Shown: positions 52,903 to 61,921 of the stretch, in pieces
Position numbering within the stretch: position 1 is the first letter of the stretch
Layout: each line of letters opens with the position of its first letter
Source of the DNA: Bacteroidota bacterium
Lineage (GTDB): Bacteria > Bacteroidota > Bacteroidia > Bacteroidales > VadinHA17
DNA length: 64,000 nucleotides
Reading direction: 5' to 3'
Assembly (NCBI GenBank): GCA_011049175.1
Contig: DSCJ01000024.1
Location: 1-64,000, forward strand
The notes under the pieces: generated by a model
What the model saw: only the letters and a program-made list of their open reading frames with translations
Databases searched by the model: none
Told to the model about the DNA's origin: nothing
Program-made: the position numbers and the translations under genes

Positions 52903-53376
52903 ATGGCAAGATTCGGAAATAAAAAGAAAAAAGAAGTTGGCGCGATCAATACCGCTTCACTTCCCGACATTGTCTTTATGCTTCTTTTCTTTTTCATGGT
53001 GACCACTGTTATGCGGGAAGTGACACTGAAAGTGTCCATTAAACCTCCGGATGCCACAGAGGTAAAAAAGCTGGAAAATAAGTCACTGGTCAGTTATATC
53101 TACATCGGTGTCCCTCACAAGTCGTTCCAGGATCTTTACGGAACAGAACCCAGGATTCAGCTGAACGACCAGTTCAAGCAGGTAAGGGATATTGAAGAAT
53201 TCATCGCCCAGGAACGCGACCAGTTGAGTGAGGCAGACCAGACCAAAATGACGGTTTCTCTGAAGATCGATGAAGATACCCGGATGGGCATCGTAACCGA
53301 TGTAAAACAGGCGCTGAGACGTGCCAGCGCATTGAAAATCAACTATTCCGCAAGAAAAACAGAAAGTATCCGATAA
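52903..53376 (+). CDS. ExbD/TolR-family biopolymer transport protein (second)
   Basis: GAINTASLPDIVFMLLFFFMVTTVMREVTLKV; MGIVTDVKQALRRASALKINYS. Confidence 0.92.
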   Translation: MARFGNKKKKEVGAINTASLPDIVFMLLFFFMVTTVMREVTLKVSIKPPDATEVKKLENKSLVSYIYIGVPHKSFQDLYGTEPRIQLNDQFKQVRDIEEFIAQERDQLSEADQTKMTVSLKIDEDTRMGIVTDVKQALRRASALKINYSARKTESIR

Positions 53377-53388
53377 GTATTTCCCGGA

Positions 53389-53422
53389 AAAAATAGGGGG
53401 ATGCGCGCATCCCCCTATTTTT
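53389..53422. terminator. bidirectional terminator
   Basis: AAAAATAGGGGGATGCGCGCATCCCCCTATTTTTT, near-perfect palindrome. Confidence 0.92.
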
Positions 53423-53438
53423 TACCCGTGATTATTCA

Positions 53439-53843
53439 TTATAACTTCTGAATCTTGACAATTTCATAAAGAAGTGGCTCGGTGGAATAAAATTTAATGA
53501 AATAAATCCCCTTTCTCAATCCTGAAAGATTGACCGTAAGCTCCGATTCCCCCTTCAACCTTTCCAGGTTCTCATCCATGACCTTTTTCCCGGTAATATC
53601 CCGTACCTCCATCATCACCGGCGTTTCCTCCTTCAGGTCATAGACAATCTTCATCTCATCCTGCACCGGATTGGGATAAACACGGAACTTTTTGTCCGGT
53701 TTATCAGGCATCTGCGGCTCCTGATAATGGCTCATGCCCCAAGTTCCGGGAATAATCCATTCTTCCCAACCTGCATTCTGCCCCGCATATACACAGGATA
53801 TCAATAACATACAACATACAGAAGAAAACAATCGTTTCTTCAT
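53439..53843 (-). CDS. small secreted protein consisting mostly of a T9SS type A sorting domain
   Basis: Signal peptide then KFRVYPNPVQDEMKIVYDLKEETPVMMEVRDITGKKV...VNLSGLRKGIYFIKFYS...EIVKIQKL. Confidence 0.88.
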   Translation of the reverse strand: MKKRLFSSVCCMLLISCVYAGQNAGWEEWIIPGTWGMSHYQEPQMPDKPDKKFRVYPNPVQDEMKIVYDLKEETPVMMEVRDITGKKVMDENLERLKGESELTVNLSGLRKGIYFIKFYSTEPLLYEIVKIQKL

Positions 53844-53955
53844 GGTAAACAGTTTGCGAAAAAGCATCAAAAATTGTTCCACTTTTTCATGACAAACATT
53901 GCCTTAGTCTGCAATGATTTATATTATACGTTCCTTTTGCGCGATGGGTTACATG

Positions 53956-53984
53956 AAAAAAAATGCACCCGTTGCCGCGGGTGC
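53956..53984 (-). terminator. intrinsic terminator downstream of tRNA-Arg
   Basis: Minus strand GCACCC-GCGGCAAC-GGGTGC-ATTTTTTTT. Confidence 0.85.
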
Positions 53985-53991
53985 CTGGTAG

Positions 53992-54064
53992 TGATCCCGG
54001 AGGGACTCGAACCCCCAACTTTCAGAACCGGAATCTGACGTTCTATCCATTGAACTACGGGACC
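53992..54064 (-). tRNA. tRNA-Arg (anticodon CCG), CCA not encoded
   Basis: GGTCCCG...TCAGA-TTCCGGT-TCTGA...GGGGGTTCGAGTCCCTC...CGGGATC-A cloverleaf. Confidence 0.94.
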
Positions 54065-54074
54065 TTAAACAGCG

Positions 54075-54082
54075 CAAATATA
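54075..54082 (-). promoter_or_regulatory. putative -7 box TATATTTG for tRNA-Arg
   Basis: Plus strand CAAATATA, 10 nt upstream of tRNA 5' end. Confidence 0.5.
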
Positions 54083-54190
54083 CAAAGGATAATTTATGTT
54101 CTTGAAAAGAAAATTCCATTTTTTCTGAAAACACGCATGAATACGAATCATTCACAGGTCATTTATTTAGATACATCTGCAATATTTTAA

Positions 54191-54198
54191 TATTTTTG
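54191..54198 (+). promoter_or_regulatory. putative -7 box TATTTTTG upstream of leuS
   Basis: TAnnTTTG match 41 nt before ATG. Confidence 0.4.
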
Positions 54199-54239
54199 TC
54201 CTTTTAACACGGGCCCCGACCCATCAAATCATAGCAGGA

Positions 54240-56897
54240 ATGGATTATAATTTCAGAGAGATTGAAAATAAATGGCAGGATTACTGGGAAAGAGACAAAA
54301 CCTGGCAAGTGGAAGCCGATCCTGCCCTGCCCAAGTATTATGTGCTGGATATGTTCCCCTATCCTTCCGGGGCCGGATTGCATGTGGGACATCCCGAAGG
54401 ATATACAGCTACCGATATCGTAGCCAGGTATAAACGCATGAAAGGATATAATGTGCTGCATCCCATGGGCTGGGATGCTTTCGGTCTGCCTGCCGAACAG
54501 TATGCCATTCAAACCGGCACCCACCCCTCCATCACTACCCGGCGTAACTGCGACACGTTCCGAAAACAGATCAAAGCCCTGGGACTGGGATATGACTGGA
54601 ACAGGGAAATAAATACCACCGATCCGGCATACTATAAATGGACCCAGTGGATTTTTATGAAACTGTACAATACCTGGTTTGACGATCAAAGGCAAAAGGG
54701 CAGGCCCATTGACGAACTCCCGATACCCGCAGAAATAGCAGCTGCAGGTAAAAAAGCCGTCCGGGAATATCAAAATGCCCGCCGGCTGGCATATTACGCC
54801 GATGCCCAGGTGTGGTGGTGCAGCCATTGCCACATTGTATGCGCCAACGAAGAGGTACTGAACGACGGAACCCATGAAAAATGCGGGCATATTGTAACAC
54901 GCAGGGTACTTAAGCAATGGATGCTGCGCATATCACAATATGCTGAACGACTGCTTGAAGGACTGAACTCCCTCGACTGGCCGGAAGGAGTAAAAGATAT
55001 GCAACGCAACTGGATAGGGAAATCAACCGGTGCCGAAGTAGAGTTCCCGGTGAAAAACCACGAACACAAAATCAGGGTTTTTACCACCCGCCCCGATACC
55101 CTCTTTGGAGCCACCTATATGGTCCTTTCACCGGAACATCCACTGGCAGATCCGCTGACAGTTCCCGAACAAAAGGAAACCATCCGGGCTTACCTGGAGG
55201 AAGCCTCAAAAAAATCCGACCTCGATCGCACCGATCTGGCCAGAGAAAAAACAGGTGTATTTACCGGAAGCTATGCCATGAATCCCGTGAACGGGGAAAA
55301 AATTCCGATATGGATTGCCGACTACGTATTGATGGGTTACGGCACCGGAGCCATTATGGCCGTTCCCGCACATGATACACGCGATTTTGAATTTGCCGTA
55401 AAATTCAACCTTCCCATCCGTTGCATCATGGACCCCATGGGAGCCGCTCCTGAAGAAAGGGAACAGATCCTGAAAGGAAAAGCATGCTGGACAGAGGACG
55501 GAAGGTATATCCACTCAGCAGATCCCCTGTCCGGGCTCGATATTAACGGGCTAAACAAAGACCAGGGCATCGAAACCACCATTCGCTGGCTGGAACGGAA
55601 ACAATACGGCCGGAAAGCGGTGAATTACAAGCTCCGCGACTGGTTGTTCAGCAGGCAGCGATACTGGGGCGAACCCTTCCCGGTAATACACTGGGAAGAC
55701 GGGGAAATAAGCCTGATTAACGAATCGGAGCTGCCCCTGGTTCTTCCCGAACTGGAAAACTACCAGCCCGGAGAACATGGGGAATCACCTCTGGCCAATG
55801 CGGGAGATTGGCTTGAAGTAACAGGAAAAGACGGCAGAAAAGGAAGGCGCGAAACCAATACCATGCCCCAATGGGCAGGTTCTTGCTGGTATTATTTGCG
55901 GTATATCGATCCACATAACCGGGAAAGGATCTTCGATCCGGGAAAAGAAGCCTACTGGATGCCCGTCGATCTGTATATCGGAGGAGCCGAACATTCCGTA
56001 CTGCACCTGTTATATGCCAGGTTCTGGCACAAGGTATTGTACGACCTGGGCATCGTCTCAACCGACGAACCTTTCCGGAAACTTTTTAACCAGGGAATGA
56101 TCCTGGCCTACGCCTATGAAACAGCCAGCGGTGCCAAGGTGCCTTCCAACCTGGTGGAAGAAAAAGACGGCCGTTTCTTCCATACCGAAACCGGTGAGGA
56201 ACTGAAACAGATTGTGGCCAAAATGTCAAAATCACTGAAAAACGTCGTCAATCCGGATGATGTAATAAAGAATTACGGGGCCGATTCCATGCGCCTGTAT
56301 GAAATGTTCATGGGACCGCTCGATGCTGCCAAGCCCTGGTCGGAAAACGGCATCAAGGGAGTATATCATTTTTTGAACAGGGTCTACCGCTTCTTTTCCT
56401 CTCCTGAAAATCTCTACAACGGGGAAGAAAAAAACGAAAATATACTGAAAGTACTGCATCAAACCATTCGGAAGGTGGAAAATGATATTGAAGGACTTCG
56501 CTTCAATACGGCCGTTTCACAGATGATGATCTTCACCAATGCATGCATCAAAAAGGGAAAAGTGAGCCGGGATACCGCCTCCGCCTTTGTAAGAGTCCTT
56601 TCCCCTTTCGCACCCCATGTGGCCGAAGAGCTCTGGGAAAGGCTCGGAAATCCCCCTTCCGTTGTCGATGCGGAGTTCCCCGCCTTTAACGAGGAATACC
56701 TGAAAGAAGACCGTTTCGAATATCCAGTTTCATTTAATGGAAAACTCAGGTTCAAACTCGAGCTCCCGGTCGATATGGAAGAAAACAGGATCAGGGAAGC
56801 GGTGCTGAATGATGAACGCTCGGCCAGGTGGCTCAACGGGAAAAAACCCAGAAAAATCATTGTGGTGCCCAAACGTATCATTAATGTGGTGGTTTGA
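54240..56897 (+). CDS. leuS: leucyl-tRNA synthetase
   Basis: [41 protein letters not shown]. Confidence 0.97.
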   Translation: MDYNFREIENKWQDYWERDKTWQVEADPALPKYYVLDMFPYPSGAGLHVGHPEGYTATDIVARYKRMKGYNVLHPMGWDAFGLPAEQYAIQTGTHPSITTRRNCDTFRKQIKALGLGYDWNREINTTDPAYYKWTQWIFMKLYNTWFDDQRQKGRPIDELPIPAEIAAAGKKAVREYQNARRLAYYADAQVWWCSHCHIVCANEEVLNDGTHEKCGHIVTRRVLKQWMLRISQYAERLLEGLNSLDWPEGVKDMQRNWIGKSTGAEVEFPVKNHEHKIRVFTTRPDTLFGATYMVLSPEHPLADPLTVPEQKETIRAYLEEASKKSDLDRTDLAREKTGVFTGSYAMNPVNGEKIPIWIADYVLMGYGTGAIMAVPAHDTRDFEFAVKFNLPIRCIMDPMGAAPEEREQILKGKACWTEDGRYIHSADPLSGLDINGLNKDQGIETTIRWLERKQYGRKAVNYKLRDWLFSRQRYWGEPFPVIHWEDGEISLINESELPLVLPELENYQPGEHGESPLANAGDWLEVTGKDGRKGRRETNTMPQWAGSCWYYLRYIDPHNRERIFDPGKEAYWMPVDLYIGGAEHSVLHLLYARFWHKVLYDLGIVSTDEPFRKLFNQGMILAYAYETASGAKVPSNLVEEKDGRFFHTETGEELKQIVAKMSKSLKNVVNPDDVIKNYGADSMRLYEMFMGPLDAAKPWSENGIKGVYHFLNRVYRFFSSPENLYNGEEKNENILKVLHQTIRKVENDIEGLRFNTAVSQMMIFTNACIKKGKVSRDTASAFVRVLSPFAPHVAEELWERLGNPPSVVDAEFPAFNEEYLKEDRFEYPVSFNGKLRFKLELPVDMEENRIREAVLNDERSARWLNGKKPRKIIVVPKRIINVVV

Positions 56898-56898
56898 A

Positions 56899-58212
56899 AT
56901 GAAAATTTCTGAGCACGGCATGTTCCAAAAATCAGCGGGCAGGATCGTAACGGGGAATGGAAGGGTATTTACCGGCTTTCCGGTTTATGTACTTTGTTTT
57001 CTCATAACGGCACTCATTCACTTTCCCGGTTGTATGCAGGAAAAAGATGAGGAACGCGAACCCGTAACCGGTTATTCCGTAACACCCCATTCCGAACAAA
57101 AAAACGGAAACGGCCTGATCCCTGAAGGAAACTATACCGAATTGAGCGGCCAGATCAGAAGAAATCAGTTCCTGGCCTCCCTGCTGTCAGATTTCGGGGT
57201 AGAGTACCCTGTTATCGATTCACTGACCAGGGCCAGCGAAGAAATATTCGACATACGTAAAATCCGGTCGGGAAACAGATACACAGCATTTCTGGAAGGA
57301 GATACCCTCCCTGTTCTACGCGTATTGGTATACGAACATGATCTTTCAGAACAGGTAGTTTTCGACCTGCATTCTCCGGTCAGGGTTTATAAGGCATCCA
57401 AACCCGTAATAAGAAAAACCCGCATTGCCACAGGAATTATCGAAACTTCCCTGTGGAACACGCTGCAGGAGCAGGGTATTCATCCCGCCCTGGCTTTTGA
57501 ACTTTCAGAGATTTATGCCTGGACGGTAGATTTTTTCGGATTGCAGAAAGGAGACCATTTCCGGGTTGTATACGAAGAAAGCTTCGTGGATACCCTTTCC
57601 ATGGGAATCACACAGATTATGGGAGCCTGCTTTCATCATATGGGGCAGGATATTTATGCCATTCCCCTGGTTCAGGACAGCACCCTGGGATACTTTGACC
57701 AGTTTGGAAACAGCCTCCGAAAAGCATTCCTGAAGGCTCCCCTGCGGTTTTCCCGGATCAGTTCGCGGTTTTCATACAGCCGGATGCATCCCATTCTTAA
57801 ATACCGGCGACCCCATCTGGGAGTAGATTACGCCGCACCTGTTGGCACTCCGGTGCTGGCCGTGGGCGACGGCGTCGTAACCTCCGCCACCTGGCAGGGC
57901 CAGGCCGGAAGGATAGTGAAAATCAGACATAACAGTGTGTATTCCACAGCCTATATGCATCTGTCGGGATTCGGTCCTGGAATCCGGGCAGGGGTAAGGG
58001 TAAGACAGGGAGATATTATTGGTTATGTGGGAAGTACGGGACTTTCCACCGGCCCGCATCTTGATTTCAGGTTTTACAGAAACGGAAGCCCGGTAGACCC
58101 GCTAAAAGTGGAAGCGCCTCCCGTAGAACCGGTCAGAGAAGAAAACATGGAATTATTCAGAAAAAAACGTAAATTTCTGGTACACCTGTTACAAACGGTC
58201 GAACTGCCCTGA
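56899..58212 (+). CDS. M23 (LytM)-family peptidoglycan peptidase-like protein
   Basis: RPHLGVDYAAPVGTPVLAVGDGVV...GYVGSTGLSTGPHLDFRFYRNG. Confidence 0.92.
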   Translation: MKISEHGMFQKSAGRIVTGNGRVFTGFPVYVLCFLITALIHFPGCMQEKDEEREPVTGYSVTPHSEQKNGNGLIPEGNYTELSGQIRRNQFLASLLSDFGVEYPVIDSLTRASEEIFDIRKIRSGNRYTAFLEGDTLPVLRVLVYEHDLSEQVVFDLHSPVRVYKASKPVIRKTRIATGIIETSLWNTLQEQGIHPALAFELSEIYAWTVDFFGLQKGDHFRVVYEESFVDTLSMGITQIMGACFHHMGQDIYAIPLVQDSTLGYFDQFGNSLRKAFLKAPLRFSRISSRFSYSRMHPILKYRRPHLGVDYAAPVGTPVLAVGDGVVTSATWQGQAGRIVKIRHNSVYSTAYMHLSGFGPGIRAGVRVRQGDIIGYVGSTGLSTGPHLDFRFYRNGSPVDPLKVEAPPVEPVREENMELFRKKRKFLVHLLQTVELP

Positions 58213-58216
58213 CCGC

Positions 58217-58792
58217 TCATGCTTCCTGTTGGCTAATCCAATCTTCCACAACCCGGGGATAGTACTCATATTCAAGCTGATGAACTCTCTCGGCCAGGGT
58301 ATCGGGGGTATCGCCGGGCAGCACATCACACTCTTCCTGAAACAAAATATTACCGGCATCATATTCTTCATTGACCAGATGCACAGTCACCCCCGACTTT
58401 TTATCCCTGTTATTTATCACGGCTTCGTGCACCCGCCGGCCGTACATCCCTTTCCCCCCGTAGGCAGGCAACAGTGCCGGATGAATATTGATTATTCTTC
58501 CCGGGAAAGCCTCCAGGACAGGCTGCGGAATCAGCCACAGAAATCCGGCCAGAACAATAAAATCGACCCGGTGTTCCTTCAGCAAATTCAGTACACGTCC
58601 GGTTTCATAAAGATCTTGCCGTGTGAAAACCATGCTTTTTACACCCAGCCTGGCCGCCCGGTCAAGCACCCCGGCTCCGGGCTTGTTGCATAATACCAGA
58701 TTCACGCGGCAATGTGGATGTTTCCTGAAATGCCTGATCAGGTTTTCTGCATTGGTCCCCGTTCCCGAGGCAAACACGGCAATGTGTTTCAT
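58217..58792 (-). CDS. purN: phosphoribosylglycinamide formyltransferase
   Basis: IAVFASGTGTNAENLIRHF, INIHPALLPAYGGKGMYG, GVTVHLVNEEYDAGNILFQ. Confidence 0.95.
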   Translation of the reverse strand: MKHIAVFASGTGTNAENLIRHFRKHPHCRVNLVLCNKPGAGVLDRAARLGVKSMVFTRQDLYETGRVLNLLKEHRVDFIVLAGFLWLIPQPVLEAFPGRIINIHPALLPAYGGKGMYGRRVHEAVINNRDKKSGVTVHLVNEEYDAGNILFQEECDVLPGDTPDTLAERVHQLEYEYYPRVVEDWISQQEA

Positions 58793-58967
58793 TTTATCGG
58801 AAATGTAGATTACACGGCAGTTTCAAAAATAATGGAAGGAAAGGAAAAAATGACCGAAAACTGTTCAAAATGTGGAAAAAAAATTATTTTTGTTGGGGAT
58901 TTATTTTGTTTTGCATTTCTTTGCACGTGATTTTAGATCATTTTATTATTAACTAAATCTTAAGGTT

Positions 58968-59204
58968 ATGTCTGATATTGCATCAAGAGTGAAAGCGATC
59001 ATCGTAGACAAATTGGGTGTTGATGAAAATGAAGTAACTCCGGAAGCTAGCTTCACCAATGACCTGGGAGCCGATTCTCTTGACACTGTGGAACTGATCA
59101 TGGAATTTGAAAAGGAATTCAATATCGGAATTCCGGATGATCAGGCTGAAACCATCAGCACAGTGGGTGAAGCCATCAAGTACATCGAAGAAAACGCAAA
59201 GTAA
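58968..59204 (+). CDS. acpP: acyl carrier protein
   Basis: [41 protein letters not shown]. Confidence 0.98.
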   Translation: MSDIASRVKAIIVDKLGVDENEVTPEASFTNDLGADSLDTVELIMEFEKEFNIGIPDDQAETISTVGEAIKYIEENAK

Positions 59205-59217
59205 ATTCTGGTTCTTT

Positions 59218-60471
59218 ATGGAATTAAAACGGGTTGTTGTTACCGGATTGGGGGCCCTTACCCCCCTGGGAAATAATGTTCAGGAATACTGGAACAGCCT
59301 GATGCAGGGAGTAAGTGGCTGCAATTTGATCACTCGTTTTGATGCCCAGAAATTCAAAACCAGGTTTGCCTGCGAAGTAAAAAACTTCGACCCCCACGCC
59401 TATTTTGAAAGGAAAGAGTTACGGAAGCTCGACCGGTATTCGCAATACGCCCTGTATGCTGTTGACGAAGCCATGAAAGATTCCGGACTCGACCTTGAAA
59501 AAATCGATAAAGACAGGGTGGGGGTAATTTATGGTTCCGGAATTGGTGGAATAGACACGTTCCTGGAGGAAATTACCGGGTTTGTAAACGGGGGGTACAC
59601 TCCCCGTTTCAACCCGTTTTTCATTCCCAAAATGATCTCCGATATTGCTGCCGGACATATTTCTATGAAATACGGTTTCCGAGGCCCCAACTTCGGAGTA
59701 GTCAGTGCGTGCGCCACGTCCACCAACGCCATCATTGATGCCTTCCATTACATCCGCCTGGGAAAGGCCTCTGTTTTCGTCACCGGAGGATCGGAGGCAT
59801 CCATCAATCCGGCCGGAGTGGGAGGATTCAACGCCATGCAGGCTATCTCCACAAACAATGAGGAATACAAAACCGCTTCCCGCCCCTTTGATGCATCCCG
59901 CGACGGATTCGTCATGGGAGAAGGAGCCGGAGCCCTCATTCTGGAAGACCTGGAACACGCCCTGAGCCGGGGGGCACACATCTATGCAGAACTGGTGGGA
60001 ACCGGGATGTCGGCCGATGCCTACCACCTCACTGCCCCCCATCCCGAAGGGGACGGCGCCTATCTGGTAATGAAACGCACCCTGGAAGATGCAGGGATGA
60101 ATCCCGGGGAAATCGACTACATCAATCTGCACGGAACTGCTACGCCGCTGGGTGATATTGCCGAAGTAAAAGCCATTGTAAAACTTTTCGGCGAATATGC
60201 TTACCGCCTCAATCTCAGTTCTACCAAATCCATGACCGGACACCTTCTGGGAGCAGCCGGGGCAGTCGAGGCCATTGCCGCTATTCTTTCCTGCGTAAAC
60301 GATATGGTGCCTCCTACCATCAACCTCAATCAACTGGATCCGGACATCGACAACCGGCTCAACTTTACACCAAACAAAGCCCAGAAAAGAGAGGTGAGAG
60401 CCGCATTGAGCAACACCTTTGGATTTGGCGGGCATAATGCTTCTGTAATCTTTAAGAAATATTCCGGTTAA
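59218..60471 (+). CDS. fabF: 3-oxoacyl-ACP synthase II
   Basis: MELKRVVVTGLGALTPLGNNVQEYW, VSACATSTNAIIDAFHYIRLG; start trimmed to 59218. Confidence 0.97.
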   Translation: MELKRVVVTGLGALTPLGNNVQEYWNSLMQGVSGCNLITRFDAQKFKTRFACEVKNFDPHAYFERKELRKLDRYSQYALYAVDEAMKDSGLDLEKIDKDRVGVIYGSGIGGIDTFLEEITGFVNGGYTPRFNPFFIPKMISDIAAGHISMKYGFRGPNFGVVSACATSTNAIIDAFHYIRLGKASVFVTGGSEASINPAGVGGFNAMQAISTNNEEYKTASRPFDASRDGFVMGEGAGALILEDLEHALSRGAHIYAELVGTGMSADAYHLTAPHPEGDGAYLVMKRTLEDAGMNPGEIDYINLHGTATPLGDIAEVKAIVKLFGEYAYRLNLSSTKSMTGHLLGAAGAVEAIAAILSCVNDMVPPTINLNQLDPDIDNRLNFTPNKAQKREVRAALSNTFGFGGHNASVIFKKYSG

Positions 60472-60474
60472 ACA

Positions 60475-61197
60475 GTGGACCAGGTAAGTAAATCTCCTCA
60501 CACCCTTCATCTATCTACCAAAAAGCTGCGTCGCCGCTTGAAAAAAATCCTGGGGTTTCCCCCAGGAAAATCATCGTACTATGAACACGCTTTTATCCAT
60601 CGCTCCGTATCCATCACAGGCCCCCACGGAGAACCCTATAACAACGAAAGACTTGAGTTCCTGGGCGATGCCGTTCTGGATGCCGTGGTTTCCGACTACC
60701 TCTTCCGTAATTATCCCGCCGGTGACGAAGGATTCCTTTCCAGACTCCGGTCATTGATCGTCAGAAGGGAAACTCTGAACCAGCTGGCACGCGAGGTGGG
60801 ACTCGAAGAATTTCTGATTTCCCATACCGAAGCCAACCGCAAGGTAAAGCACCTGTGGGGAAACAGTTTCGAAGCACTGGTAGGCGCAGTTTACCTCGAT
60901 AAGGGATATAAAAAAACCAGGAAATTCATTCTCAACAGAATCCTGAAAAATTACCTCGACCTGTCCCGCTTACAGGAAGATAACCGGGATTTCAAAAGCC
61001 GTCTGGTGGAATGGGCGCAAAAAAACAGAGCTTCTATTGATTTTGAAGTCGATTCGTTCGCCGACGAAAACCATGAACTCGTATTCACAACCCGGGTCCT
61101 GCTAAATAACGAAACCATCGGAACCGGCAGGGGTTACTCCAAAAAGGAATCGGAACAGCAAGCCGCCTCCCGGGCCCTGAGCCATATCGGTATCTGA
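60475..61197 (+). CDS. rnc: ribonuclease III
   Basis: NERLEFLGDAVLDAVVSDYLF, C-terminal dsRBD GRGYSKKESEQQAASRALSHI. Confidence 0.96.
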   Translation: MDQVSKSPHTLHLSTKKLRRRLKKILGFPPGKSSYYEHAFIHRSVSITGPHGEPYNNERLEFLGDAVLDAVVSDYLFRNYPAGDEGFLSRLRSLIVRRETLNQLAREVGLEEFLISHTEANRKVKHLWGNSFEALVGAVYLDKGYKKTRKFILNRILKNYLDLSRLQEDNRDFKSRLVEWAQKNRASIDFEVDSFADENHELVFTTRVLLNNETIGTGRGYSKKESEQQAASRALSHIGI

Positions 61198-61241
61198 AAC
61201 AACCCGTCTGCCGGCCTGTTTTTACTTTCCCCGGTCCTTTG

Positions 61242-61249
61242 TATCTTTG
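61242..61249 (+). promoter_or_regulatory. putative -7 box TATCTTTG
   Basis: TAnnTTTG match 19 nt before GTG 61269. Confidence 0.45.
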
Positions 61250-61268
61250 GAAAAACAGTAAATCCATC

Positions 61269-61694
61269 GTGAAAAAACGAACCCATAAACTTGATTTCAC
61301 ACCCGATTACGATTTTCTCCTTTTCGGGCTGGTGAGCGATGAACCCGATTACCGGCTGGCATGGCTGATCAACCGAACTATGGAATGGGACATGAAAAGA
61401 ACGGAGAACCTGAAAATTGAACACCCCGGAGAATCGCTTACTCAGGAATTTGCCCATTATACCTTTGTCGATGAAAAAACCCATATTACCTATCGCCTGA
61501 TAGGAAATCGGGGGGAAAACGGAACCCTTCTGGAAGAACTGAAAAACATTGATTTTTTTCTGAGCATTCATTCCGACGATAAAAACATGCCGTCTGCCGG
61601 CATCCTTTCCGCCATAAAATCCATGCCGGCCGTCAGGGCTTTTATCCCTGTAGATCCGGGCGGCCTCAGATCAAAAAACAAGTTGCTGTTCTAA
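61269..61694 (+). CDS. IPExxxVDY-family-like protein
   Basis: THKLDFTPDYDFLLFGLVSDEPDYRLAWLINRTM...LLEELKNIDFFL...LRSKNKLLF; next to rnc. Confidence 0.8.
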   Translation: MKKRTHKLDFTPDYDFLLFGLVSDEPDYRLAWLINRTMEWDMKRTENLKIEHPGESLTQEFAHYTFVDEKTHITYRLIGNRGENGTLLEELKNIDFFLSIHSDDKNMPSAGILSAIKSMPAVRAFIPVDPGGLRSKNKLLF

Positions 61695-61730
61695 AAAAGA
61701 GGCCGTAACCGGGCGGTCACGGCCTCTTTT
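61695..61730 (+). terminator. intrinsic terminator
   Basis: AAAAGAGGCCGT-loop-ACGGCCTCTTTT. Confidence 0.88.
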
Positions 61731-61840
61731 CCCCTAACCTAACTCTAACCTAAAACTCTGAAATTCGGATGGCATTCTTTCTCTTCCAATTCAGGAAAAA
61801 CAGAATGCTCTCCCTTTACACCACAAATGTATATCAACCT

Positions 61841-61880
61841 TTGGTTAAGTTTTAATAAGGTTTGTTAAAGATTGTTAAAG
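61841..61880 (+). promoter_or_regulatory. phased decamer direct repeats upstream of the histidine kinase gene
   Basis: TTGGTTAAGT/TTTAATAAGG/TTTGTTAAAG/ATTGTTAAAG, contiguous 10-bp units. Confidence 0.55.
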
Positions 61881-61906
61881 CCTTGATCAGGAACCCTTTC
61901 AGAACT

Positions 61907-61914
61907 TATCTTTG
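61907..61914 (+). promoter_or_regulatory. putative -7 box TATCTTTG with TTG at 61883-61885 as -33 candidate
   Basis: TAnnTTTG, 21-bp spacer, 7 nt before ATG 61922. Confidence 0.55.
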
Positions 61915-61921
61915 TTCAGGT

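Noticed and set aside
53992-54064. tRNA-Arg lacking encoded CCA as a pseudogene signal
   Set aside because: Cloverleaf is intact, with promoter and terminator; absence of encoded CCA is common and CCA can be added post-transcriptionally
54204-54917. 237-aa ORF on - strand
   Set aside because: Antisense to leuS; not supported
59419-60510. 363-aa ORF on - strand
   Set aside because: Antisense to fabF; no promoter or family signal
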